A stretch of DNA of 64,000 bases. Source: Isoetes taiwanensis. Taxonomy: Eukaryota; Streptophyta; Lycopodiopsida; Isoetales; Isoetaceae. Shown here piece by piece: positions 1-13,330 of this stretch (position 1 is the stretch's first letter; each line of letters opens with the position of its first letter). The position numbers and the translations under genes were made by a program. Below the pieces are notes generated by a model. The model saw nothing but the letters and a program-made list of their open reading frames with translations. It ran no database searches and was not told the DNA's origin. The DNA lies in the NCBI GenBank assembly GCA_021234155.1, contig JAJEKV010000096.1, forward strand, positions 690,010 through 754,009, in the 5' to 3' direction.

Positions 1-2600
1 GGTTGTGACATGGCCAGTACCAAAGCAGTTATGGAAAGCTTCAGCGCACAAAGGTGTTGTATATGTTCTTCGAAGTTCTGTGCTGCTAAGAATAATGGTC
101 AAGAATACTGGCAGTCGTCCCAGGACCATTATGATTATTAACATCATCCTCTTTTTCTTTGTCTAGCCATGGCATACCAAATTAGTGCTGCTGCTTGATA
201 TGCATCACCGGTAGGTTGGACCTAAGTCAAAACGAAGTAGAGTCCAATTGACTTGGCGTGAGGGCTTTCTCCAGAAGCGCGACAGGGTCCGGAGCTTCGA
301 AATCATGGTTACTGATTCTCATGGCATTGTGGTGGGCTGCCTTTGACAATCCAGCGGCATCACGGTTTGAATTCGTGTCGCCATCATTGGTTTTTGAATG
401 CCGGTCTTGTCGGATCAATCCTCTTCAACGAATCGATCTGATGGTAGCATTCGGGTCTATATGCCGGAAAATACCTTGCACCGAAGTTGATCCCTCGAAC
501 AGTAGATGTAGGGAAGCTTGTTCTTGATGGTGTTGCCGTTTGGTACGCACAGCTAATCTATGCATCCTCAGCTACCATCTTCTTCTTCCACAGGCGAGAA
601 CAGGTGCCCCAAAATATGAGACACTGGGTTTGTTGAAGCCTAGGTCGAGCAACTCTGCAATTACTTCTTCAACTTTCGATTATCTTCATTCTGTTAGTCA
701 TCTATGCATTTTGGTTTTGTCCCTGGTTTGATGCTTCACTCATTCTCCCCTAAGGAGGAAGCTTCTTGATCCTGGTCGGAAAGAAGTCATGAACTCACCC
801 ACCAACCCAGCTGTTTGTTGGCTTGAGTACCTTTTCTTCTTCACTTTCTCTTCCTTCCGGGCTCTTTGGCCTTGGCAGAGATATACAAGCCAATTTGGCT
901 CACCCAGCCGCGCCGGCCGACGCTTACTAGACCTGCACATGATAGACACGACTTACCTTTACCTATAATTTCTTAGTTTTTCCATTTGGCATTGAGGTCA
1001 CCTTAAAGCTGATCAGTATTAATCACTGCTGGGCAGGGTACTCCGCGCGATAATTCATCGTGCCAAAATGTTCATGCCCACCGACCAGGATGTGATTTTA
1101 CATGAAGTCGATGTCGAAGTTTATCCTCTTGCAGAAGCGCCGTGCCGCCTCCCCCGCGTTGCTACAACACTACAGATACCGGCTTTGACTTGGCCGGTTT
1201 CCGGCAAACGCCATCAGCCATCTTTGGGGATCTTGCGAGGCCAGCGGCTGCCTAAGGTCGAAGGGATTATAGATGACTTGTCTAACCAGCATTCCTATTG
1301 GATATTACGTCGCGCTTCTACCGCTTGTTGCTGCATGCTGGCAAAGATGTGGCCTCTTCTGTTAATGGCTTCCCGCGCCGTGATCTCCCGGAGGGTCTCA
1401 TCATACATTTTACGCTTCAGCACGCGTCGCGATAAATGGGCGTTCGGCTCTATGGCGGTTGAGCACACGGAAAGCGGAGAGTTGTTTCTGATACTCACGC
1501 CTCTTCTCTTTAGATATTGCACAGCAGGGCCCGTACGCCGGGTCGAGACGATCCTTCCAATTCCACTTCCGTTACTTTCAGGGCCCTTCGGTCCCAGACT
1601 GAATTGACCACAGACTTCTTGGCTACCCATTCTTCCATCCCTTGCCAGCCCATGTTTGAGCCCAGATCCTTGGTGGCAGCTTTGATTTCTGGTCCTGTGT
1701 TAGAGGATTTGGTTCACCCCTCACGGCTTCCTATTTAAGTCATTCAGCCCTTCTTCATCCCTTATTTTTGTTCACCAGCTTCCTTTATCTGACCTCGACC
1801 TCATAATTCTTAGTGTATTTACCGGACTTGGCTCCTATCTGACCTATGACATTGCATCTTCCGCCAGCATTTGGGCTCTGGCACGCAGGTGTCGCTTGAA
1901 TGTGGAGAACTTCGAGGCTTTCGCATTTTGTCTCGGCAGGTTGTGTGACTTGACATATTCACTTCCACCGCCTCTTGGCGTCCCCTTTGTAGCAGGGTTG
2001 GTGGCCACCACTACCCTTTAATCCTTGTCCTTCATTCCATAGGCATTGGCGTGCTAGTTCATCATCTAGCCGGGCCTACGCCTCCATCTGCACGACTGTT
2101 GTCGCGAGAGCTGTTCAAGCTTTCTTGCCTTCATACATTCTTTGAAGTCTGGTCTACCTTCTTTTGATAATCGAGGGTCCTAGCAGGCCTTTGCCCTCTC
2201 TCTGATCTTGTACTTCTTCTTCCTGGTTAGTCCAGATTTTTCGGTGGTGTGGGAGTGTGCGGTAGCAGAAGACACTCCTTCTCTTGCTCCCTCTTCTTGT
2301 CTTTCCCCGACTTTCAAGGTGTTGCTTGCGGTATGGCGTTGATATCGACCCGTGATACTTGTGCGCCGATGAGACTTTTATTTGTTAGTTAGGCTTCATT
2401 TGGAACATTTCCCTCTGCAGAGTTTGAGGGGGCCATTCACCGGGCCTGTTCCACACTACAATGGGTTGCGGGGTATCTTCATCTCATTTGGCTCTCTTCT
2501 TGTTCATTGTTCTTTGATCCCTAGGCGCATACACTTGACCATAGCCTTGGTTAGTTTTATTTAACATTGCATTCACTGTATTTGCTTAGATATGGTTTGA
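1..2600. other. Unassigned sequence, no supported gene
   Basis: Moderate-GC sequence with short open frames on both strands, the longest about 180 codons on + at 1068-1607 and 111 codons on - at 1295-1630. These two overlap antisense, neither shows a domain I recognise, and neither has exon-like borders. It reads like an old, heavily mutated transposon, but I found no diagnostic motif, so I assign nothing. Confidence 0.5.
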
Positions 2601-2629
2601 AACCAAATACAATTAACAAAACATTTTAA

Positions 2630-2800
2630 GGTTAGCGGCGGGCATACCGTGGGACGCTTTACGTGAGTCGCGTGGTCTGCAAGGCCTAAATTAAGTGATG
2701 CGGATTAATCTACCAGCGGTGTAGATGATGTCTGACAAAAAGCCATGCAGCTAAAAAAACAAAAAGGGTTTACAGACGTATTAGGGTTCCGGGTATGGCA
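2630..2800 (+). mobile_element. Helitron 5'-end-like segment
   Basis: This stretch matches, in the same order and spacing, the 5' end region of the Helitron at 54620-57085 (there on the - strand, about 56915-57075). Shared blocks are an ATACCGT block, GGATTAATCTACC, CGGTGTAGATGATGTC, an AAAAGCC followed by AGCTAAAAAA, and GACGTATT(T)AGGGTTC near 2776. The terminal TC is not clear and no 3' hairpin was found nearby, so it is probably a truncated or diverged copy. The similarity is seen directly; the family assignment follows from the better-preserved copy. Confidence 0.5.
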
Positions 2801-5800
2801 AAGGAAAAAGCTCTATAGCCTAGACGTCTGAATTGGCTCTTACGAGAACTCCGACAATCTAATATGAGCCATATGGCGAACAACACCGGTTTATGTAACA
2901 CATGACGCTACCTCAATAGGTCAAGGCGATAATCCCCTTGATTTTTAAATTAAGGTCTTAAGTTACGATGGTTCAAAATTTGGCTTCATGGAATGCGTTT
3001 CTTACGAGTCGCTTGCTTTCTTCGACGCCGAGTCATTGCCAAAATCATTGTAAGACTTTCTTCTTTCAGTTTCTATAATATCCTAGGCAAATTGATCGAG
3101 AGAGAAAGATATTCTGATAGTTTTTTTGGATCAGGAAAGTTCAGAATATTTTTTTACACCTTTTGTAGTTGAGTTTAATATCTATTTATGGGTCACGTAA
3201 ATCACCCTACGATTGTGTTTCTTGAACTAACGGCTTCAAAATTTGATACATTAGGGCTTAGGTTAAAGGTCATTTGTTGATATGGGTCTTCTATTCTTCC
3301 TCTTCATGCTGGGGTCTTGAGCTTGATAAAGGAATCCAATGAGGCAAGCTTCTGTCGATTCTGATGTTCCGAATCGACCTTTTCCTTTGCGGAGGTAAGG
3401 GGTCTCATTTATTTTGCATGCCACCATCTATGCAAGATGTCAAGTTTATCCGTTCTTGATCATGTTGGTAGCTGTAATCCATCAACATTATTACTTTTAT
3501 CACAAACAACTGGCCGTTCTGGGATACAAGCAAGCGGATGATTTTGTGTTCCATTCTTCTTTAATACTAGGATGACTCAGAAAAAGGCCCACTTGAATTT
3601 TACGAATACTCTTGTCACTTTTCTTATAGCTCCAGAACGCCTATCTAATCTTTGCATAATTAAGCACTTAATATCTGGAGGCTTTTTTATTCATCTATTA
3701 TGCGGTACGTATGTAATATGTAACAATGCGTTCCTTCATTTGGCATATGCAAAATACCTATGAGCCAAAAGCCAGTCTTATGTGAAGAAGGCCAGTTGCA
3801 ACCGACCGTCTTATTTTCCAACCCTGGCAATTATCCAAAATTTCGCAAAACTTAGATCGAGATCTTAGCAAAGCGTATTCGATCCGATTCCTGATGCTGA
3901 AGTTCAAGCGTGTTAGCCCGACTTTATTTGTTTTTTATTTATTGTATTTATAATTTCTCTCAGTCAACATGCATGGCATCCAATGACATCATTTCATGAG
4001 CTCATTCGTGATTATCGGAACATAATCTTCGCGCCAGGCATCATACACTATTGCGTTGTGGAGAGCAGAATCGACATTTGCGGCTTAAATGCATCATCGT
4101 TGGAGAAAATCACTGATGTCTATATCCTATCATGACTGATTCCCCAACCGAGCTAATGATTGCAAAATCCAATAGCAAAAGAATGATGCAGAATTAGTAA
4201 AATGTATGTGATATAACATAACATGAGCTGGAGAAAATTAGAAAATTAAGTGATATATAATCTCTTCTCTCGATCTTTTGGCCTTGCTCCTATCCATAAT
4301 GTATGGTACGATTTAATAGAAATGCAATTGCTCCAACTCCGTTCGTATGGTTTCTCTTAGTATCATTTCTGTTTTTATAATGTTTATGTGATGCTCGATT
4401 AACTTCATGACAACTCCTTCTAATTGTTATTTGCCCAGGACCATGGCATCTCCATGATGCCAAGTCTATATGTTCTAAAGTATGTCTTTGATAAGCCCTT
4501 CTATAGATGCCACAAATACCAGAAATGTTGAAGGAGAATCATTCTTTGGCAGCTCAACAATCTCTGAATTCAGGTTGTATACTCATCTATGTATATAGAT
4601 TCAATACCATTCACACATCCTACGGGCTGCTTGCATTTGACATATAAAACCTTTTAAGAGAATCTTTGAAGCATATCAAGGCATGTGAACCACATGAAGC
4701 CAGAAATATGAGTGTTACTTAAATATGGTTGATGTTTTGATGGCTGCAATATCTTAGAAGATGGATTTTTCATTTTGCCTGTTTAACTAAAGGCGTTCTT
4801 ACAAAATTTTATGCGTTGATGAATTGTATGTTTTGAGAGCCTTGCACATTTTATTAGTATAAATATTGAGTTGAGCGATGGAGATGGAGATGAATAAGCA
4901 TTTGTATTGCAATCAAAATGAAAAAGCTTTGTGCATCACGAGAGCATATGCGATGGGATATGAATTAAAGGGGGTACTTAATAGCTGGTAACCTGTTTTG
5001 CATATCTTGCACTATAGAGGCAAATATCTAAAATGGTATGTATATAATCTTAATTTGTGCAGTACTGGCTTATTGCTTTATTTTCTTATTATCTTTGAAG
5101 TTTATTTAGCCCCAAGTTATGATATTCTTCTTATAACATATAACTCTGAATGTAACAAAATACCCAATGTATTGTATTTCAAGAGTCACCAAACATTTAT
5201 ATGCCCTTTAGTGGAATATCTCTTTTCTACAATGGCAACCACTCCCAAGGTTTGCTCCCAGCTTCCGTTTAAGACAGAAACAAACATGAAAGACATTAAA
5301 GTGTGCCTTGGTTAGAGTAAGCAAAGATGAAAGTGATAAGAAACTTTGCCAATGCATCCAAGCTATTCTAGGCTCAGGGAACATGAATCGTGACTTCTAA
5401 GAAAGGGATGAATTGGAGGCAGGTGAGACCAAATGAAAGGTCAATCTGGTGAGAGCAGCACCTGGCAACGTACTACCTTATCATTTATAGACTACTCAAC
5501 ATATGCCCGACAGCAGTGAACAGATTCCCTAGTTATATAATATCTTAAATTCACAATGCTACTAGGGATTAAGTCTAACTATTCTTGAAATTAGGTAGGA
5601 TAGATTATCTCAGAAATTTCTTAACTTGGGTTTGTTCCTACGAGGCGTCCAGTTCACGAAAATTAATGGTGATGTACCGCCCAATTCTTCACTATGGAGG
5701 TGTGTGACGCGGTCACCTTAATCTTCCACATTGAGTAGGTAGGGTATGGCGAAGTCGAAGAGGTCCAAGTGCTGCAGCTCTCTTGACTAGGGCGACTTAT

Positions 5801-5900
5801 GAGATCAGCCCGTTGTGGCGATTCGAGCATGCTATAACCAAAGCGAGGGCGCAATGAGAGCATGAACACTCTTCCCTGCTCTTAGTTGAACTACGGTGCA
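2801..5900. other. AT-rich intergenic sequence
   Basis: About 3.1 kb of AT-rich DNA with many stops in all frames. The longest frame (4998-5315, +) is 105 codons, with a hydrophobic and Tyr/Leu-rich composition typical of chance translation of AT-rich DNA. I see no gene, terminal repeat or RNA gene here. Confidence 0.5.
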
Positions 5901-8900
5901 TGACCGCTATCCTTAGATCATCAGCGAGGAAGTGAATAATACCTCAATGACGTCTACGCTTCTTTGCTGAATATTTGGCGATCCTTTCGACGCACCCGGC
6001 TCACTATGTCTTGGGCATATTAGATGACCTCACCTAGGTTAGTCTACCGTAATCCCTCGCGTCGATGGCGGGGTGAACAAATAGGTGAATCATATCTTCT
6101 CTCTGTGAGGCTGGTGTTCATGAAGAGCTCAGCATCAAAATATTTAGATGGTCGCGCCACGGTCCTATCCGCTGGATGGTAGAACTCCTCTTAGGTCGGC
6201 CGAGGTCACAGGCTTCCATTATTTGCACGGTGACTGCTGTAGGCTTGGATTAACAGAATTACCTGAGCTCCCGGTGTAGGGTGTGCGGCTTCTCTTGCCC
6301 TGGTGGGAAGTCGAGGCTCACCAAAGTTCAAAAGCTGCTCTCTGCTTTCACGCCTGGCCCGGCCTTCTTCTTGGGTAAAGCTCTGACGTAGTCCCTGCGT
6401 CACGGGGGCTCTCGTCTTCGGCTCTTCTTCCTTCTGCTTTCTTGACTGGTACTGTGAAGAGTTGATCTTCCCACTTGAGGAGGCTATGGGGTCCCATCCC
6501 ATGGGAGGGATGGAGGGTTTCCCCAATAGGGTTCAGACACGGTGAGGAGAAAAATTGCTAGGGCTGCGGTGTGGGAGAAATGCCCAGTGCTTGTCAGCGG
6601 TCAAGACCATGTAGTCTGGCAACCTCATTACTGTTGGTGAATCACTTGGCAATGTTTGGAACATCACCCAAAGGCTGCCTGGAGGGATGGCCTAAGACAG
6701 TAGCACGTGCAAGGGGAAGCTGCACCAGAGCGGTCCCTACCCTAGCTTGGAACTTCGATGAGGACCTCTCTATAAAATTTGAGGGTTCGTCTCAGTGTGG
6801 CGGACATCAATCTCACCGAGAAAAACTAGAATGGCATTGTGCTCGACCTCGAGGCACATATTACTGGCTTCTGTCTGAGATCAGCGTTGCCATGGATCTG
6901 AAAGAAGACTATCAACCGGATGCAAAAGCGCCTCAATTTGGAAGATAAGCCCTAAAATTAGGAGCAAACTTGTAGGATACTAAATTGAAATGGGGGGTCA
7001 TTTATAGGCAGGGAAAAACCCTAATTTTTTGGTGACTTGGGAAAACTCTTGAGGTTGGTGTTTGGAGTCTATTTTGAAGGTCAAATGAGAGTTAGAATAC
7101 TAGTTTGGTTTCAACATGATTAGGACTGTCAATATGAACCTATTGCAATAACTAGAGGTCATTTATGGATATATGGGATGCTAAGAGAAAATTCTGAGGA
7201 GGAGGTCTCCGCGGTTATTAGCGAGGGCACAAACAAAAGTTGGTTTTGATGCAGGCGCTTATCTGCGTATAACTCTATTCGGTCAAAGGCTTTTATCTAA
7301 ATAAAGGAAACTAAGAAGTCAAAAACATGATATCTCATTGAGATAATCAAGATTGACTTACCGCAGCGATTTGGATCACGTTTTGGACTAGTTCCGGCAT
7401 GCGAGTCTCACGTTATGCGCCGAACTCAAAACCAAAAGTTGGTTTTGGTGGAAATCACGGAACATCAACTCTGTTTGACCACAAAATGTCAAATTTACTA
7501 AAACAAAGCCAAATGTTACTAATTAGACCCTGATGTAACATCAATAATGCACTTTTAACTTTTAACAAAGCGCTTTGTATTAAACAAAATTTCTCATTTA
7601 CAAATTTCTTGGGGTTCTCCCTTAATGTAGCTAGCCCCGAGTTGCATATCTTTCTTCATTAGTAACAAGCAGCACGTATGCAGATCTTGACATGGAATCG
7701 CTAGAGAATAGCACCCGACTACTACTCCGGTTAGCTTCTGTAATGCCAATGACATCTCATCGGTACGATACCCTCATGCGATGTTGTACTCTTGTGCTTC
7801 TCTCATAAGCAGGCGAATGGGGCCATGGCGGGAATAAAAGGCAGAAACTCTGACTGGGAAATGCGATCCTCTTCAGGTGCTCTTCTCCTTCTTGAGGCTT
7901 TCCTTTTCTTCTTTGGAGCTTGGGCTACCGGGGAGGCGGCTTTGGGGAGTCTGCTATTGATTCGGATGTCCACCAGCCGACAAAATTTGGAATCCCTATT
8001 TTGCTGAGTAATAGGAGTTGTAGGCCTCCCTTTCCTCTCATGAGCAGCGGTTGTGCTCTTGACTTCACCGATGAACCCGATCGGTCTGTCACACTTAGTC
8101 GAGGAAGGTGTTTGTTTCTTCTATCCCAAGTCGGTGGGAAGGGGCTTCACTATGATCAGGGTCCGCTGTTCTTGATCTACACTGCTCTCTTCCCACAGGC
8201 TTGGAGGAACTCCCACCCTCAGATGGGGTTCAGTCCCTCATCTATCGAGTCGTCACGATGAGGCGGCTTGTGGGTCAGCTCTTTTGATGTGTCATTAAGG
8301 TCGCCCACGATATCGTCTTGATCTCCTCGCCAGGCTGCTCCCGTGCTTACATGCTTCTTCACCGCCCGGCCTCCTTAGCCTCCTTTTCCTCCCTCTTTCT
8401 TTCTTCTGGCCCTTTTTCTTCTCTCGGCGCAGCTCCTTTGCCTCGCTTTGGGATCAGGCGCGGGGTTGCCCCCTCGAGTCGGATCAGGAATTGACTGGGA
8501 GTTGGATCCCTCTGCTCTTCATGCGCTGCCTCCACAACTCACATTGCTTATCTGCTTCTCTTTCTCCATGCTGGGACCGCCCATCTGAGTAGATCCATTG
8601 CCTCCAACTTCTCGAGCCACTTACATCTGAGGCATTCGGTGCGTCCTCTTGGTCTACTTCTTTGGTTTATCTCATAGATCCTGGCTCCTTAGCTGGGATC
8701 CTTCACCTTGGTGCTCCCTCACAATTCCTTTCGACGATGGTTGGCAGATCTGTGAGAAGAACCTTTAGAAACATCTCTGAATGCAGGCATTTGGTCATTC
8801 GTCTCCCGCAGGAACTCGAGCGGACTGTTTAGTTAAATGTCTTACGACAGATCAATCCAGTGGGGCCCAAAATGCGCCTGAGGAGGGGGCAACTTTCTAA

Positions 8901-10960
8901 GCGAGCCTGATGAGGGATTCAAGATCTATTTATGGTTTGGCCAATTTTAGGTCAATTTCAAGTTACTCTTGGATGTGCCAAGGAAATCCTATTAACGATT
9001 ACATATGCTTACTTGGGACTTTTCCTAGCCATTGGTCTCACGGTGTCTTGGAAGCTTAAAACCAACTATTGGGTTTTTGAGGTAAGGCGCATAATTGTAT
9101 CCTTGACTAAATGTTTATGATTTCTAACTATGTTAGGGGTATGTTTATACAAAATCTAGCTAATTTCTTGCCCTTGATTTATCATATTAGTTGTTAAATT
9201 CATCATGTTTCAATATGAGTATGGCTATGTCCTCACGATTGTCTTGGGAGCAAAACAAATTTTAGGTTTTGGCACGAAACGCTCTGCGTGGATTTCCTTA
9301 TGAGTCAAAATTTGATATTCAACTTTTGGTAATCTTATGTTTCAATTCTCTTGTTACTAAGCTTAGCATATACTACTAAAAATGAGAAAACATTTTACTT
9401 TTCGAGGGTTTGAGAATCCTACAGGATTATGCGGAGCATGGTCAATGCTTTTGCTCTTGATCTCACCAAGAACATTGCTGATACCAGCGTGGCCGTCCCT
9501 ATCATATCTGATTGCACTCCGTATGCAAAAGCGAGTTCATCCCCACCATCAATGCATGCTAATATGGGGCCCTCCGCGTATTAACGCAGCCTTGAATTCT
9601 TCGATTGGGAAAATGAAGGGGTCATTACCACTGTCTTCTCGGGCTACAAACTGTAATATACATAGTACGCATACATCAGCAACATGGGACCACCTCTGAA
9701 GGAATTGGCTCACCACCTCTCTGCCTGACAAAAGATGGTATCACATGAAAGGGGTTCTGCAGACTCCAGGAATACGGGGGTGGGCCGACAAAACTCGGAG
9801 CCTCCAGAGGTCAGCAGGAGCAGTGCAATAGGTGGGTGTGGCTGGCAAAGGAACATGTGGCAATTGGGTAGTCCATCCACTCAGCCCGCACACTTTGAGT
9901 AGGTTGATAAGTCTTGGGAGGGCTGAGGCTGTAGCCCTTGGGATGCATAACAAAGGAGAGGGGCTATTCTGGGTTGCATCTCCCGGTTGGAGGACGGGAT
10001 TTCTCCCTGGCAGAAGCTAATGCTAGATCAAGCGACTAGAGGAGCCCACTGCCCACCACCAGGCTGACTCCATGGAAGGAGCCACACCACCCCAAAGTGT
10101 CCGAACCTGCTTGACCGCCACAGCAGTGCTTGAGTGCATTAGTCTTGTGAAGTCCCTGATAGGCCTTACTACGGAGGGCGGTGCAGAATGAGACATGACT
10201 TCTCCTTAGCCAAACTGATACGGTCCCTCCACCCTGGCTTGGTTTGGTTCGCATTACGCAATTGTGGGAACTGCACTAAAGGGACCTTGGAGCATCAGCT
10301 ACTAGGCTTGTAGGCCTCTACCCCCTTCCCAATACAATGAGGATCCTGAGAGATCATCCATGCAATCCATATAATCAAAGAACTAAAGAATAATATCTAA
10401 TCTACATCATAGAGTTAAGGTTCTTTGATTGGGGCTTCATGCTCTAAGTTCTATAGGCTGTTATGGAAGCAGAAAATTCAATAGGCTAAACATGCTAACT
10501 CTGTGCAGAAAGCGGAGTGGAGCTATTGAATTGGCCGAAATCTGATGCGGCTTGCTCCTCTTGCTTTCGAAATGCTTCCATGTCGATGTCTTGCTTTGGA
10601 GATCGCGGTGGAAGGAATACGGCGAGGCGCTGGGGTAACGGCGGTCTTGGGAGTGGGATTGACTCTTGGCCAGCTGTAGAAATGGGTGGGAAGGATGCGT
10701 GGGCGAAGGGAAAGTTAGGGTTTGGTTTACTTGCCCGCTGAGCTACTCGGTTAGGGTTAGGATTTCCATGACCCTTGGTATGCCTCAACAATAGTTAATG
10801 GTCTAAAGTCGCACATTAATAAGTAATGCGCACCCTTTCTACAAGATTGCCCCTGAGCCACTTGCTTAACGTCGGCATACCGTCGAATTGGAGCAGTATG
10901 CAGCGTGGCATGATGCGATGCGGTATACGTCTTGAGACCATATATATAAATGCTTTGGAA
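5901..10960. other. Unassigned sequence, probably decayed repeats
   Basis: Mixed-composition DNA with short antisense-overlapping frames (for example 6206-6526 on - and 6571-6948 on +). Around 8380-8480 the - strand would encode a Lys/Arg/Glu-rich run of the kind found near nuclear-localisation or nucleic-acid-binding tails of transposon proteins, but it lies in no sustained frame. Frames at 9382-9699 (+) and 10495-10791 (-) match nothing I know. No gene is called. Confidence 0.4.
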
Positions 10961-10964
10961 TACT

Positions 10965-11415
10965 GGAAACGTCACACCTCCGGGGTTCCCCCAAGCGACA
11001 AAACACTTTCCGGTTTCTACGGTGCGGCCACCGGGGCGTTCCGCTGTTTGACAAGTTAGGATCCTAGAAATGCTTTTGGACCTTCGAAGAAGGGCCTGAG
11101 CGGAGGATTGACGGTCAGGAATAAGGAGCAGGGCTGCAGGAGGGTGGTCATTAGCATGTGCTTGCAGAGTGGGGATTACCGCCCGGGAAACTTTTGGATC
11201 ACACCTCCCAGAGTTCCGATCTCAAGCTCTTGTGAGGCCTTTCGTTTGACTTGGGAAGGGGTGTCGACTCGGTTACCCATAGCCGGGCCGACCATTCTAT
11301 CTAACCTTTTGATCTAAGGCCTTCGAAAATTCCAAAAATTGGGTTGCATTTTCTTTGGTGATGAATTAGGAATCGGTAGGCAAAAATCAGAATTTAATTT
11401 CATACAAAATATCCT
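10965..11415 (+). repeat. Solo partial copy of the 975 bp satellite monomer
   Basis: About 450 bp that follows the same order of landmarks as the tandem array at 15.5-23.9 kb: GCGACAAAACACTTTCCGG, a GTTTGACAAGTT-like block, CTTTTGGACCTTC, GAAGGGCCTGAGCGGAGGAT, a GGGTGGTCATTA block, CTTGTGAGGC, TTTGACTTGGG, TAACCTTTTGATCT, and finally TTTGGTGATGAATTAGGAAT and AATTTAATTTCATAC. It covers roughly the second quarter to the middle of a monomer. It sits 4 kb outside the array, so the repeat is dispersed as well as tandem. Confidence 0.8.
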
Positions 11416-11859
11416 ATATAATAAAATTATTCCGTATATACACATTTTGTGTGTAAGCCACACACAAAGATGTAGAGTTTGAGATTTAGGGTTACAAATC
11501 CTGGGGAATCCAGAAGCCGAGTATGGCAAAAGATGGTGGTATGTCGAACCACGCATTTTCTTTTAACACTTTTTATAGTTAGCGATGGCTATCCCTCTCG
11601 GATCGATGGCTATGGCAAAAAGTGATGCGTGGCTATGTCTTGAACCATGCATTTCTTTTCTTACTTTTTATAGTTGATGGAGGGAGCGGAGGAAACAAAA
11701 AGTAGGCTTAGTTTTGAAGAGGGAGAGCTTTGATGGAGTGCGAGCTTTTGGGAATTGGAAACTACAACTTGAGGTTGGATAATACACAGCCATCTTGGGG
11801 ATACATCTGCTTATTACATTGCATAGCACATGGGAAACGATCCTAGCGGCCCAAAAGCG

Positions 11860-11862
<3 letters not shown>

Positions 11863-11891
<29 letters not shown>
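11863..11891. repeat. 29-base poly-T run
   Basis: An uninterrupted run of T on the + strand. It could be the poly(A) tail of a retroposed copy on the - strand lying to its right, but no coding or SINE-like body could be identified at 11892-12400. It may equally be a simple repeat. Confidence 0.9.
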
Positions 11892-11894
<3 letters not shown>

Positions 11895-12419
11895 ATTCAT
11901 CCAGTCTTAGGGCCTCGAGATGGGGAAAGCTACTGTTTTGAAAAGGTTTTCCTGACATCCACCATGTCTATCACAATTTGGATATCTTTGAATCAAAGCA
12001 TGCCCATTTTCCATGAGCACTTTCGGACATACGTCTTCTTTTTGTTGTTGGCGTAGAAGGTGTCTAGAAATAAACAGAAAGTGGCGAGGTTCATATCGAG
12101 GAGCTCTTTGCATCTCATGTGTTTTTAAACATTGGCGGGGCTCGGATCGAAACAAATTTGTGTGGAGAGTGAGGTGGAAGCAAAAGCGGTTTCTCCTTTA
12201 AAGCAATGATGACTATTGTAATGATTTTTGAACAATATGCGTGATTGACATATGCTTCTCATCGCAGGCTAAATCCATGATCGTTGCTTCATGGTGATTT
12301 CTGAAAGAGGTTCATTGTGTGGGTTCGATCCTTGCACATTGTGTTCCTTTTGGAAAAGCTTCATTAAAACGCTTCTTCTGGAGTCTCTTTTGCTCGATTA
12401 TGCCCTTTTTCCTAATGCC
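11892..12419. other. Unassigned sequence next to the poly-T run
   Basis: Short frames on both strands (82 codons on - at 11907-12155, 62 codons on + at 12013-12201) with no recognised domain. This could be the body of a - strand retroposon ending in the poly-T run, but I cannot support that with a coding motif. Confidence 0.3.
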
Positions 12420-13330
12420 TCTCCTTTTTTTTTTTTGAAGGCTTGTTGGAGTCTTGAAGGGAACTGATGCAGGACCACGGCCCCGGATTGATCTTATTTG
12501 CATGTCATCAGCTGAATGCCTTGTTAGCGAGGTGGATACACGTGGAAAATAATCTTCCACTTTGTACGCAGGTTCATCCATTAACTTTCATGGCCGGCTG
12601 GAGGTTAGCGAGATCTTGGCGGGTTCGCGGCATGGTATGATTGGCCGGTTGACATGGCAAATCTTTTCAAACAAAATTCTCATTGTCACCGATGGGGACT
12701 GACCTATTTGGCAAGTTAGCTGAGTACTCTGCCATTGGATTTGCTCGAGGCTATTGAAGAAGGGGTGCATGTGGAACCACGAGGTATTCATGAGCATAGG
12801 CTTGTAGATTCTATGTATAGGCTGCTTGTCAATAGTGATATCCTTCCGCCATCCACTAGGTGGTCCCTTGACTTTAAGCCTCCCTAATTGGAGCGTGTGT
12901 GTGGACTTGGGCTTGGGATAAACTACTCCATCCCTAAAAAGGTGGCTGTGCTTGGTGGTAGATTCTTCCTTGAGATGTCCTCGTGTGGCCCGTGCTTGTC
13001 CACTGATTTGATCCTGGGGAATTAATGAAGCACTACGCCCCAATGCAAGCAAAGGGGCCGAGACCATTGAGCATTGTTTCTTTTTTATGTGTTCATCTCT
13101 CCGGCTGTTTGGTCTTGGGGCTGCTTTCTCTTTTCATGTGACATTGACAAATTGACAAAAGTGCTTACGGCTGTCTATCAGGATACTTGGAATAAGTTAG
13201 GAGCCAAAGCATTTTCATTTGCTTTATCCGAAGGGATGGTTTGTTATGTGGTCCCATCACGGAAGCCTTGAAGGCTATCTTTTGGGGGTTGGATATTCCT
13301 CCTGCCGGTTGTCCTCCAAGGCCTGGTAGA
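12420..13330 (+). pseudogene. Degraded LINE 3' part with zf-RVT-like region
   Basis: Read in shifting + strand frames, this region resembles the C-terminal part of plant non-LTR retrotransposon polyproteins after the reverse transcriptase, which ends in a zinc-binding zf-RVT domain. The clearest piece is near 13050-13120: A-E-T-I-E-H-C-F-F, then a short hydrophobic stretch with L-R-L-F-G-L-G, matching the family pattern of E-T-x-x-H-hydrophobic-F-x-C followed by an aromatic/Trp segment. Upstream frames carry Trp-rich pieces but with many stops and shifts, so the element is dead. The RT core is not present here. A chance match is possible because only the zf-RVT signature is clear. Confidence 0.45.

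Noticed and set aside
1068-1630. 179-codon + frame and 111-codon - frame
   Set aside because: They overlap antisense and show no recognisable domain or exon borders, so neither is supported as a gene.
12313-12332. GGGTTCGATCC, resembling a tRNA B box
   Set aside because: The flanking bases do not form a T stem, and no A box or acceptor stem fits upstream.
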